DNA of 16,468 nucleotides from an uncultured Clostridia bacterium. GTDB lineage: Bacteria; Bacillota; Clostridia; Christensenellales; Aristaeellaceae. Positions within the stretch are counted from its first letter, which is position 1. Every line of letters begins with the position of its first letter. Location of the stretch: contig CALNAU010000007.1 in the NCBI GenBank assembly GCA_937874275.1, forward strand, positions 1 to 16,468, given 5' to 3'. Under the pieces are notes generated by a model. The model did no database searches. It saw only the letters and a list, made by a program, of their open reading frames with translations, and was not told where the DNA came from. Both the position numbers and the translations under genes were made by a program. Shown here piece after piece: positions 1 to 6,112 of this stretch.

Positions 1-42
1 ATTTTGGATGGGGCGACCTCGAATGTAGACACGCGCACCGAA
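1..42 (+). pseudogene. ABC transporter ATPase fragment (Walker B / D-loop only)
   Basis: Frame 1 reads ILDGATSNVDTRTE, which matches the Walker B end and D-loop of ABC exporter ATPases (family pattern ILDEATSSVDTRTE). Walker B and the D-loop form part of the ATP sandwich at the nucleotide-binding domain dimer interface. The match stops at codon 14. What follows (CPPGPP...) is low-complexity translation of GC-rich DNA and shows no H-loop or any other ABC motif. The residue normally held by the catalytic glutamate is Gly (codon ggg). The fragment therefore looks like the broken 3' edge of a gene whose upstream part lies outside the window, and it is probably non-functional. The open frame continues to 507 only because the DNA after it lacks adenine and so lacks stop codons. 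A mis-joined contig end is the main alternative to a real insertion or deletion breakpoint. Confidence 0.6.
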
Positions 43-73
43 TGCCCCCCGGGCCCCCCCACGGCATCCCCCT

Positions 74-116
74 CCCCGCTTGGGCGGGGGCGGTCGGCCC
101 CCGTTCGGCGGGGGCC
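74..116 (+). terminator. Two tandem GC hairpins followed by a T-rich stretch
   Basis: The first hairpin has CCCCGC (74-79) and GCGGGG (84-89) around the loop ttgg. The second is a perfect 8-bp stem, GGCCCCCG (96-103) and CGGGGGCC (109-116), with loop ttcgg. It is followed by tctattatt. As a plus-strand transcript this could terminate reading from the broken ABC gene. The T-tract is interrupted, so the call is tentative. Confidence 0.35.
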
Positions 117-914
117 TCTATTATTCCGGGGGGGCCGTTCTTGGGGGCGGGGCTCCGGGCGCTGTGTTGTCCCTGCCGTGGCCTGCGCGCCCTTCGGGCT
201 CCTACTCCCTGGCCGCCCATCGGCAGGGCCTCGGGCGGCTGCCCCTCCCCGCCCTCGGGCGCGCCGCTGCTTGCTTCGCGCGCGGCCCGCCCTCTCGGGC
301 CGTCTGGCGGCTGCTCTGCCGTGTCCCTCGCCTGCTGTCCCTGCCGCACCTACCGCTTGTGTTGCGCTCCCCGCCGCTGGTGCGGCGGCTTGTGTCGCGG
401 CCCTCCGGCTGCGCCGTCTGGCCGCTATGCTGCCCACCCTCCCCCAGCGTGTCCGTGCCCTGCTTGCCGCGTCCCTGCTCTCTCGCGCCGTCTGGTGGTG
501 GGGGTAGTGTCGCTTGTCCTGTCCGTCAGGTGGGGTACGCAGTTTGTGGGGCCTTCGGCCCTGCTCCACCGGGGCCGGGCCGGCCCCGCTCTGGTTCCTC
601 CCTGCGGGAAGGATCAGCGCGGGGGCGGGCCCTTGCCCCTCCGGGGGCTGTCCCGCTTGTGGGGCCTTGCTTCGCGGGCTGGTGGGTGCCCGCCCGCCTC
701 GCCCCGCCCTGCGGGACGGAAGCGAATGCGGCCCGGCGCCCACCGCCTCGCGTGCCCCTCGTAGCCATTCTTTGCCTGTTTCCCGCTCCTCGGTAGGCGG
801 CGGGCGGTCAGATGTCCATCCCCCACCGTGCAGGCCATTTTAGGGCCGTTTTTGTGCCAAGTGGCGGCGCCGGGGCAGGGGCTCCGCTGGCCTGCGGGCC
901 ATCGTTGCGCGCAC

Positions 915-959
915 GGCGGCGCGGCTATGTAGGCCACGCCGCCGCGCGCGCTTCGCGCG
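915..959. repeat. Pair of adjacent strong inverted repeats
   Basis: GGCGGCG (915-921) pairs with CGCCGCC (937-943). The stem extends through a single C/A mismatch to GGC (923-925) and GCC (933-935), leaving the loop tatgtag. Directly beside it, CGCGCG (945-950) pairs with CGCGCG (954-959) around a 3-base loop. These are the longest stems in the GC-rich block and could fold on either strand. There is no T-tract on either side, so they do not look like intrinsic terminators. Confidence 0.5.
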
Positions 960-1209
960 TGCCCGCCACAGTCCCTCCAGCACACGCGCCCGGTGGCCGC
1001 ATCCCGGCGCGCTTTGTCCCTCGCGCAATCTAACCATGTTCGTTCTGTCGCCATTCGCGGGCCATGGGCCCGCCATCCGTTGCCCCGCCTCGCTTCGCGG
1101 CCTTTCGCCCCTGCGCATTTCCGCGCTTGCTGGTGTACCCTGTGCGCCACTAATCGCCGCTTATGTGTACTTTCCCCCGCATTTACACGCAATCGCCGCT
1201 CACAGCGCA

Positions 1210-1237
1210 TTGCTTATGCGTGTTTTTGTGCTATACT
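1210..1237 (+). promoter_or_regulatory. Promoter of the small HTH gene
   Basis: The -10 box TATACT (1232-1237) is preceded by TGC at 1229-1231, which makes an extended -10. The -35 match is weak: TTGCTT at 1210-1215 with a 16-base spacer. Transcription would start about 14 bases before the ATG, placing the ribosome binding site almost at the 5' end of the mRNA. Confidence 0.5.
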
Positions 1238-1257
1238 CCGGAGCAGGAGGGCTAACG

Positions 1258-1491
1258 ATGGAACTATCAGTCATGCAATATGCCGATAAATACCGTGTGT
1301 CCCGCACGTGTGTCCGGGACATGATAGCCGATGGGCGGCTGTCTGCCTCTCGGACGAGTGGCAAGACCATGATACAAATCCCGCCCGGCCACAAACCGCC
1401 TCTGCGCTATAGTGGTAATCCTCGCTTTACCGACCCATCCTATCAGCGCGACCTCGCCCGCCGTCCCCGCCCCGGCAGGCGCAAACTGTAG
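1258..1491 (+). CDS. Small helix-turn-helix (excisionase/MerR-like) DNA-binding protein
   Basis: This encodes a 77-residue basic protein. Residues 1-42 follow the pattern of Xis/MerR-type winged helix domains: a YADKYRVSRTCVRDMI helix-turn-helix (about 8-23), then ADGRLSASRTSGKTMIQIP (24-42), whose wing is the short hairpin ending in IxIP. The last 30 residues are Pro/Arg-rich and end in RRPRPGRRKL, a likely nucleic-acid-binding tail. The ATG is chosen because AGGAGG (1245-1250) lies 7 bases upstream, just after an extended -10 promoter. An intrinsic terminator follows 15 bases after the stop, so the gene is a self-contained transcription unit. It is the only credible gene in the accessory block. 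In mobile elements such proteins usually act as excisionases or element regulators, but no integrase is visible here, so that role is inferred. The partner and DNA target are unknown. Confidence 0.8.
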   Translation: MELSVMQYADKYRVSRTCVRDMIADGRLSASRTSGKTMIQIPPGHKPPLRYSGNPRFTDPSYQRDLARRPRPGRRKL

Positions 1492-1506
1492 GCGCGCCGC
1501 CTTCCT

Positions 1507-1529
1507 ACCGCCCGCAAGGGCGGTTTTTT
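1507..1529 (+). terminator. Intrinsic terminator of the small HTH gene
   Basis: A perfect 7-bp stem, ACCGCCC (1507-1513) and GGGCGGT (1518-1524), surrounds a gcaa tetraloop, and T residues run to 1529. It lies 15 bases after the stop codon. Confidence 0.85.
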
Positions 1530-1863
1530 ATGCCCTTCTTTTTCTCGTCAATTGTACGGATTAATTGCAAAGAAAAAATCATACCCGCTTGCAACCTATT
1601 GTCCCGCCTCACTTTCTGGCTACCCTCGTAACCAGGCACCATGCTTTCGCATCGCATCGATGTAGCATCTTTTTTTCTCGGTTGCCCGCGCCCGCGGCGC
1701 GCTGTTTGTGTTTTTGTGCGTCACATCGACAAACACAAAAATTTTGCCAATCGCTTGCACCGCCTGATGGGCCGCGTCCTCTGTCCCTCCAGCAGGGCCC
1801 GCCCCTCCATGCTAACCTATTGCGTCCTACTTCCGGGTGTGCTATGCTTGCCCACACAATAGA
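1530..1863. other. Intergenic stretch, no gene recognised
   Basis: Short frames exist on both strands but lack ribosome binding sites and any protein-like pattern. Base composition is less extreme than in the block to the left. A partial inverted repeat of TTTGTG and CACAAA lies around 1705-1740. I see no copy of the tRNA 3' end in this stretch, so no attachment-site duplicate is visible here. Confidence 0.5.
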
Positions 1864-1893
1864 GGGCCGCCCACGTCCCCACGTGTTCGGCCC
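1864..1893 (-). terminator. Hairpin downstream of tRNA-Ser, possible terminator
   Basis: The outer stem is GGGCCG (1864-1869) with CGGCCC (1888-1893) and the inner stem is CACG (1872-1875) with CGTG (1882-1885); a symmetric 2/2 internal loop separates them. Read on the minus strand it is followed by TCTATT, a poor T-tract. It lies 29 bases beyond the tRNA 3' end and could terminate the tRNA transcript. Confidence 0.35.
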
Positions 1894-1902
1894 CCCTACG
1901 AG

Positions 1903-1922
1903 GATGCCATGCTACAGGCATC
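1903..1922. repeat. Inverted repeat abutting the tRNA 3' end
   Basis: GATGCC (1903-1908) pairs with GGCATC (1917-1922) around an 8-base loop. The right arm ends exactly where the encoded CCA of the tRNA begins (1923). It could be a processing stem in the tRNA precursor or part of an attachment site. Confidence 0.4.
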
Positions 1923-2013
1923 TGGCGGAGAGTTAGGGATTTGAACCCTAGTAGCGCTATTAACGCTAACACGATTTCCAATCGTGCGCCTTCGACCACT
2001 CAGCCAACTCTCC
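1923..2013 (-). tRNA. tRNA-Ser (anticodon GGA)
   Basis: Read on the minus strand, the acceptor stem GGAGAGT (from 2013) pairs with ACTCTCC (1933-1927), followed by discriminator G and an encoded CCA (1925-1923). The anticodon stem CACGA/TCGTG encloses the loop TTGGAAA, giving anticodon GGA, which reads serine codons UCC and UCU. The D arm contains GGCTGAGTGG. A long variable arm (GTTAGCG...CGCTAC) marks a class II tRNA, as expected for serine. The T loop is TTCAAAT. The full length with CCA is 91 nt. Its own promoter lies just upstream. The 3' end faces the accessory block to the left. Confidence 0.95.
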
Positions 2014-2038
2014 ATGCTGTTGATGACCAGCGCAAAAC

Positions 2039-2067
2039 AGAATATCACAAAACCCAATCTGCGTCAA
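2039..2067 (-). promoter_or_regulatory. Promoter of tRNA-Ser
   Basis: On the minus strand, TTGACG (2067-2062), a 17-base spacer and TATTCT (2044-2039) lie about 25 bases before the mature tRNA 5' end. Inverted arms ACCAGCG (2026-2032) and CGCTGGT (2068-2074) lie on both sides of this promoter. Confidence 0.65.
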
Positions 2068-2115
2068 CGCTGGTTCTCCCGTATCTTTGATGCCAAATGA
2101 TATGGGAACCATTTC

Positions 2116-2144
2116 TTGACAGGGTTATTGGAATCACTCATAAT
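2116..2144 (+). promoter_or_regulatory. Strong sigma-A promoter of the DUF512-der-plsY operon
   Basis: A perfect TTGACA (2116-2121), a 17-base spacer and CATAAT (2139-2144, five of six matches) make a near-consensus vegetative promoter. Transcription would begin around 2151, immediately before the AAAGGTGG ribosome binding site (2155-2162), giving a very short leader. Confidence 0.85.
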
Positions 2145-2167
2145 GACAGCCGTGAAAGGTGGTTTGC

Positions 2168-3523
2168 ATGCAGCGTGTTTTTTCCGTCGAACCGGGCGGA
2201 ATTGCGTACAGATACGGGGTTGAACCCGGCGATGAAATTGAATCCGTCAACGGCGAAAAGCTGATTGATGAAATTGACTACCAAGCCCTCACCTCGCGCA
2301 GGCGAGTTACTTTGTTGATTAGAAAACCCGATGGCACGCATAAAGAGGTAGATATCCTCAAACCAAGCCACGCACCCTTGGGGCTTCAGTTTGATAAGCC
2401 TTTGATCGGCGATCCGCGCTCGTGTGCCAATCACTGCATCTTTTGTTTCATCGATCAGATGCCGCCGGGCATGCGTGAAACCCTGTACGTGAAGGATGAT
2501 GACTGGCGCATGTCGTTGATGATGGGCAACTATGTTACCCTCACCAATGTGTCGGATCGCGAATTCGAGCGAATCATCCGCCGAAAGGCCAGCCCCCTCT
2601 ATATTTCCGTTCACGCGACGGATCCCGAAGTGCGCGTGGCCATGATGCGCCAGAAACTCGCGGTCAATCTGATGCCGCGGTTGCGCCGACTTAAGCAAGA
2701 GGAACTTACCTTTCACTGCCAAATCGTCCTTTGCCCAGGTGTAAATGACGGCACGGTGCTGGAACAAACGCTGCAAGACCTGCTCGACCTCTCCCCTGCC
2801 GCGGTATCAGCAGCGCTGGTTCCGGTAGGGCTAACCAAATTTCGCGAAGATTTGCCTCAAATCGCTCCGTATACAAAGGAGCAGGCGCAGCAGGTATTGG
2901 ATATCGCGGTGCGTTTTCAAAAGATTGCGATGCAGAAAACAGGCAGCCGATTCGTGTTTCCCGCCGATGAGCTTCTCTGTATCGCGCAGGCAGACCTGCC
3001 CGACGCGGATTATTACGAGGGATACCCACAAATCGAGAATGGTGTTGGCATGATCCGCATGATGGAAGACCAATTGCGGGAAGCGGCAATGCTTACCCCC
3101 CATCAGTTTAAACCAGGCAGCGCCACACCAAGGATTGCGGTAGCCTGCGGTACATCCATATTCCCCTATATCACGCGCTGGACAAAAGAATTTGCCGCGG
3201 GTCGGCCGGTTACTGTACATCCCATTGAAAACAGTTTCTTTGGTGATACGGTTACGGTGTCTGGTCTCGTTGTCGGGCAGGATTTGGTTCGTCAGCTTCA
3301 TGGCGTGCCGGCGGATTTGGTTCTGTTGCCCGACAGCATGTTAAGCCATGATGGAGAACACTTTCTGGATAATATGACCTTACCGGAAGTGGAGCGGGCT
3401 GTTGGCATCCCCTTGCGCACCATCCCGGTGACAGGGCAGGCGCTGTACGATGCGCTCAACGCACCTCACCTGTTGATGAAATCCCCGGACCATGAAAAGG
3501 AGTCCCAAGATGCTCACGTATAA
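2168..3523 (+). CDS. DUF512 family protein (PDZ-like and radical SAM-type Cys motif)
   Basis: The 451-residue protein belongs to the DUF512 family, conserved in Clostridia and some other bacteria and of unknown biochemical role. The N-terminus (about 3-65) is a PDZ-like domain (EPGGIAYRYGVEPGDEIESVNG). A three-Cys cluster follows, C86-x3-C90-x2-C93 in the context SCANHCIFCFIDQMPPGMR, the pattern of a radical SAM 4Fe-4S site. The rest is a TIM-barrel-like region and the C-terminal DUF512 domain, which contains VACGTSIFPYI and LLPDSML. The ATG at 2168 is preferred over an in-frame GTG at 2159 because AAAGGTGG (2155-2162) overlaps the GTG but sits 5 bases before the ATG. It is the first gene of an operon and overlaps der by 14 bases, so the two are probably translationally coupled. 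The family call is firm. Function is not established; the constant pairing with der hints at a link to ribosome assembly, which is inference. Confidence 0.9.
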   Translation: MQRVFSVEPGGIAYRYGVEPGDEIESVNGEKLIDEIDYQALTSRRRVTLLIRKPDGTHKEVDILKPSHAPLGLQFDKPLIGDPRSCANHCIFCFIDQMPPGMRETLYVKDDDWRMSLMMGNYVTLTNVSDREFERIIRRKASPLYISVHATDPEVRVAMMRQKLAVNLMPRLRRLKQEELTFHCQIVLCPGVNDGTVLEQTLQDLLDLSPAAVSAALVPVGLTKFREDLPQIAPYTKEQAQQVLDIAVRFQKIAMQKTGSRFVFPADELLCIAQADLPDADYYEGYPQIENGVGMIRMMEDQLREAAMLTPHQFKPGSATPRIAVACGTSIFPYITRWTKEFAAGRPVTVHPIENSFFGDTVTVSGLVVGQDLVRQLHGVPADLVLLPDSMLSHDGEHFLDNMTLPEVERAVGIPLRTIPVTGQALYDALNAPHLLMKSPDHEKESQDAHV

Positions 3524-4853
3524 GCCGTTGGTGGCAATCGTTGGCCGACCCAATGTAGGCAAGTCCACCTTTTTCAATAAGATTGCCGGTCACCGCATTG
3601 CCATTGTGGAAGATACCCCCGGGGTAACCAGGGACCGGATTTACGCGGATACCGAGTGGACGGGCCGCGCTTTCACCTTGATTGACACGGGCGGCATTGA
3701 TACCCAGAGCGATGATGTCCTGCTCAGCCAAATGAGGCGTCAGGCGGAAATCGCCATTGAGACTGCCGATGTCATATGCTTTTTCACGGATGCGCGCACC
3801 GGCATGACCCATCAGGATGAGGAGATTGCCCTGATGCTGCGCCAGTCACAAAAACCGGTGCTATTGGTTGTGAACAAGGTGGATTTCCAAGGCCTGGAAA
3901 ACAATGTATATGAGTACTATGCCCTTGGTTTGGGCGACCCCATCGCCATCTCCAGCACCAATATGCTGGGGCTGGGTGATTTGTTGGACGCGATTGTACA
4001 CCTGCTGCCGCCGGAGCCCGAAAATGAGCAGGAAGAACAGCATGTCATTCAGCTGGCCATTGTGGGGCGCCCTAATGTCGGAAAAAGCAGCATCACCAAC
4101 CGCCTGCTCGAACAGGAACGGGTGATGGTATCGGATATCCCGGGGACGACAAGGGATGCCATCGATACGCTGTACCAGCGCCATGACGGCAAACAATACA
4201 ACATCATTGACACAGCGGGCATCCGCCGCAAGCGCGCTATTGAAGAGGCCAGCCTGGAGCGCTACAGTGTACTGCGCAGTTTTGCAGCAATTCGGCGCTG
4301 TGAAATTGCGCTTTTAGTGATTGATGCGCTGGATGGCGTAACAGAGCAGGACATGAAAATCGCCGGCATCATCAAGGATGAAGGCAAAGCACTGATTATT
4401 GTCGTCAACAAATGGGATGCGCTGGAGAAGCAAACGGGCACCTTGGAGACCTATCAGACGGAAGTGCTTGATGCGCTCAAGTTTGTAGATTTCGCACCGG
4501 TGCTGTTCGTCTCCGCGCTAACCGGCCAGCGGCTGCAAAACATATGGGACGCGGTGGATAATGTCTACGCGCAGGCAACCAAGCGCATCCCAACCGGCGC
4601 ACTCAACGAGGTGATGGGCGACGCGCAAATGTCGCTGCAACCGCCGATGATTGGCGGCAGACGCCTGCGCATCTACTACGCCACCCAGCAGGGCGAACTG
4701 CCGCCCACCTTTATCCTTTTTGTGAATGATGGCCAGCTGATGCATTTCGCCTACGAACGTTACCTGGAGAACCAATTGCGCAAGGCCTTCGGATTCGAAG
4801 GTACGCCCCTGCGTCTAACACTTCGCGAGCGCACAAAGGAGATGAGTGAATGA
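3510..4853 (+). CDS. der: Ribosome-associated GTPase Der (EngA)
   Basis: Der is an essential tandem-domain GTPase that acts in late 50S ribosomal subunit assembly in the cytoplasm. The 447-residue protein has two complete GTPase domains. Each has a P-loop GRPNVGKS (12-19 and 186-193), a G3 motif (DTGG and DTAG) and a G4 motif (NKVD and NKWD). A KH-like C-terminal domain (roughly 350-447) contains the usual GRRLRIYYATQ segment. The ATG at 3510 is chosen because AAAAGGAG (3495-3502) lies 7 bases upstream, and MLTYKPLVAIVGRPNVGKS is the normal Der N-terminus; the ATG at 3492 lacks such a site. It overlaps the preceding gene by 14 bases and plsY by 4 (ATGA), so the three are one transcription and translation unit. 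Confidence 0.97.
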   Translation: MLTYKPLVAIVGRPNVGKSTFFNKIAGHRIAIVEDTPGVTRDRIYADTEWTGRAFTLIDTGGIDTQSDDVLLSQMRRQAEIAIETADVICFFTDARTGMTHQDEEIALMLRQSQKPVLLVVNKVDFQGLENNVYEYYALGLGDPIAISSTNMLGLGDLLDAIVHLLPPEPENEQEEQHVIQLAIVGRPNVGKSSITNRLLEQERVMVSDIPGTTRDAIDTLYQRHDGKQYNIIDTAGIRRKRAIEEASLERYSVLRSFAAIRRCEIALLVIDALDGVTEQDMKIAGIIKDEGKALIIVVNKWDALEKQTGTLETYQTEVLDALKFVDFAPVLFVSALTGQRLQNIWDAVDNVYAQATKRIPTGALNEVMGDAQMSLQPPMIGGRRLRIYYATQQGELPPTFILFVNDGQLMHFAYERYLENQLRKAFGFEGTPLRLTLRERTKEMSE

Positions 4854-5455
4854 CAGCATTGAAGCTCCTCCTCAGCGCGGCCGTCGGTTACCTGCTTGGC
4901 TGCTTCTCCACAGGGCTGATGGTCTCGGGCAAATCCAAGGTGGATATCCGAAACCTGGGCAGCAAGAGCACGGGGGCCACCAATGTAACCCGCGTCATGG
5001 GGCTGCGTTCCGGGCTGATTACATTCCTGGGGGATGCTATTAAAGCCGCATTGGCCGTGTTGTTTGGGTTTTGGGTTGCCGGTCGGGATGGCGGCCTGAT
5101 GGCAGGCCTGGCAGCCATTATTGGCCACAATTGGCCCGTGTTCTATGGCTTCAAGGGCGGGAAAGGCATCGCTTGTTCCGTAGCCGTGCTGCTACTCAAC
5201 ACCCCAATGGAGGGGGCAATCGCCTGCGTTCTGGCAGTGTTGGCCATCGCCATCACACGGTATGTATCCCTGGGCAGTTTAACGCTTCTGTTAGCGGCAG
5301 CGGTTATGCTGCCATTCACGAGAGGTCTATGGCCATATGGGATTTGGGCCATTATCCTGTTTATCATTGCTACCTATCGTCATCGCAGCAACATCAAACG
5401 ATTGCTCAAGGGCGAGGAAAGCAAGTTTACCGGCGGAAATCAGGCGAATGTGTAA
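4850..5455 (+). CDS. plsY: Acyl-phosphate glycerol-3-phosphate acyltransferase PlsY
   Basis: PlsY is an integral membrane enzyme that transfers the acyl group from acyl-phosphate to the sn-1 position of glycerol-3-phosphate, the first committed step of phospholipid synthesis in most Gram-positive bacteria. The 201-residue length is typical. The sequence is strongly hydrophobic, with about five membrane segments. Motif 1 is DIRNLGSKSTGATNVTR (32-48), motif 2 is GHNWPVFYGFKGGKGIA (92-108), and motif 3 lies near the C-terminus (HRSNIKRLLKGEESK). Motif 1 has SKS where the family usually has SGN. The start codon overlaps the der stop (ATGA), which points to translational coupling. The stop abuts the stop of convergent pgmB, and the operon terminator lies inside pgmB. 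In many Clostridia gpsA follows plsY; it does not here. Confidence 0.96.
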   Translation: MTALKLLLSAAVGYLLGCFSTGLMVSGKSKVDIRNLGSKSTGATNVTRVMGLRSGLITFLGDAIKAALAVLFGFWVAGRDGGLMAGLAAIIGHNWPVFYGFKGGKGIACSVAVLLLNTPMEGAIACVLAVLAIAITRYVSLGSLTLLLAAAVMLPFTRGLWPYGIWAIILFIIATYRHRSNIKRLLKGEESKFTGGNQANV

Positions 5456-6112
5456 TCACGCTTTATCCAATTCCTGAATCCACTGCAGAATCGAAAAATG
5501 CGCAAGCGAAGCCACCGTATGCGTGGCTTTTTTGCTGCTGGCGGCAGCCCCCACCCCCAGGACCCGCATGCCAGCCGCCAGAGCCGCTTCCACGCCCGCC
5601 TCTGCGTCTTCCACCACAAGGCACTGTTCAGGTGTTTGGCCCAAGCGGTTCATGGCTACAAGAAACACCTCGGGATCCGGCTTGCTGTGCGTGATATCAT
5701 TGCCGTCTGCCACAGCATCGAAATAGCCGCTGAGCCCGATGCGACTCAAAATCTCTCCGGTGTTCCTGCTGGATGAGCCGACCGCAACCCGGATGCCCGC
5801 GGCTTTCAGCTCCGCTAAGTTGCTCATTGCACCCGGCAGCATGTCCGCAGGCGTGAGGCGTTGAATCAACTGCACATACAGGTTGTTCTTTCGTTTTGCG
5901 AGTTCTTTTTTGGTTGCAGGTTCGTATTGTCTTTCCGCCTTCTCAAGGATAATATCCAGGCTTGCCATGCGGCTGATACCGCGCAGGCTTTCATTCACGG
6001 CGCGATCAAACGGAATTTCCTCTTCTCGGGCCAACCGCTTCCAGGCCTGATAGTGTTGCTCATCCGTTGATACCAGAACCCCATCCAAATCAAAGATGAC
6101 TGCTTCAATCAT
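5456..6112 (-). CDS. pgmB: Beta-phosphoglucomutase (HAD superfamily)
   Basis: This enzyme interconverts beta-glucose 1-phosphate and glucose 6-phosphate in the cytoplasm, usually after maltose, trehalose or related disaccharide phosphorolysis. The 218-residue protein has the HAD motif I DLDGV with nucleophile D8 and acid/base D10, the beta-PGM cap motif LRGISR (43-48), motif II GSSS (112-115), K144 in HSKPDPEVF, and the acidic pair E168-D169 in VVEDAEAG. These together fit beta-PGM rather than a generic HAD phosphatase. The ATG at 6112 is chosen because AGGAGG (6119-6124) lies 6 bases upstream. The gene begins inside the last codons of the large repeat protein (8-base overlap), so it is probably coupled to it. 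No phosphorylase or sugar transporter is in the window, so the physiological substrate source is unknown. A related family member acting on another sugar phosphate cannot be excluded. Confidence 0.88.
   Translation of the reverse strand: MIEAVIFDLDGVLVSTDEQHYQAWKRLAREEEIPFDRAVNESLRGISRMASLDIILEKAERQYEPATKKELAKRKNNLYVQLIQRLTPADMLPGAMSNLAELKAAGIRVAVGSSSRNTGEILSRIGLSGYFDAVADGNDITHSKPDPEVFLVAMNRLGQTPEQCLVVEDAEAGVEAALAAGMRVLGVGAAASSKKATHTVASLAHFSILQWIQELDKA
5509..5533 (+). terminator. Terminator of the DUF512-der-plsY operon, inside pgmB
   Basis: A 7-bp stem, AAGCCAC (5509-5515) and GTGGCTT (5523-5529), with a 7-base loop is followed by T residues to 5533. It lies about 54 bases after the plsY stop, within the antisense strand of the pgmB 3' coding end (codons of the ATHTVAS segment). 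The opposite strand has no T-tract here, so it is directional and should not stop pgmB transcription. Confidence 0.8.

Larger units (their letters stand above)
43..1208. other. GC-rich, adenine-depleted, hairpin-rich block without a credible gene
   Basis: All frames are open over long distances here, but no translation resembles a protein: they are rich in Ala, Pro, Arg, Gly and Cys, with no domain motif, no good ribosome binding site and heavy mutual overlap. The cause is base composition. By hand count, 121-720 holds 20 A and 127 T in 600 bases (about 3% A, 21% T, 75% GC), and every stop codon needs an A on the plus strand or a T read from the minus strand. The block also carries many short inverted repeats with loops of 2 to 7 bases, for example at 189-199, 251-260, 284-301, 549-561, 599-609, 635-648, 915-943 and 945-959. 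From about 1030 the A content recovers towards the small HTH gene. It may be a structured non-coding part of an integrated element or plasmid-derived DNA; its function is unknown. Confidence 0.6.

Noticed and set aside
121..720. Diversity-generating retroelement as the cause of adenine loss
   Set aside because: No reverse transcriptase, no template/variable repeat pair and no target gene are visible, and such variable repeats are much shorter than 600 bases.
4..1210. Long open frames in all plus-strand frames and on the minus strand (up to 240 residues)
   Set aside because: They overlap each other, lack ribosome binding sites and protein-like sequence, and are explained by the near absence of A on one strand and T on the other, which removes stop codons.
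1565..1936. Open frames between the HTH gene terminator and the tRNA on both strands
   Set aside because: No ribosome binding site and no recognisable pattern. One runs into the tRNA gene.
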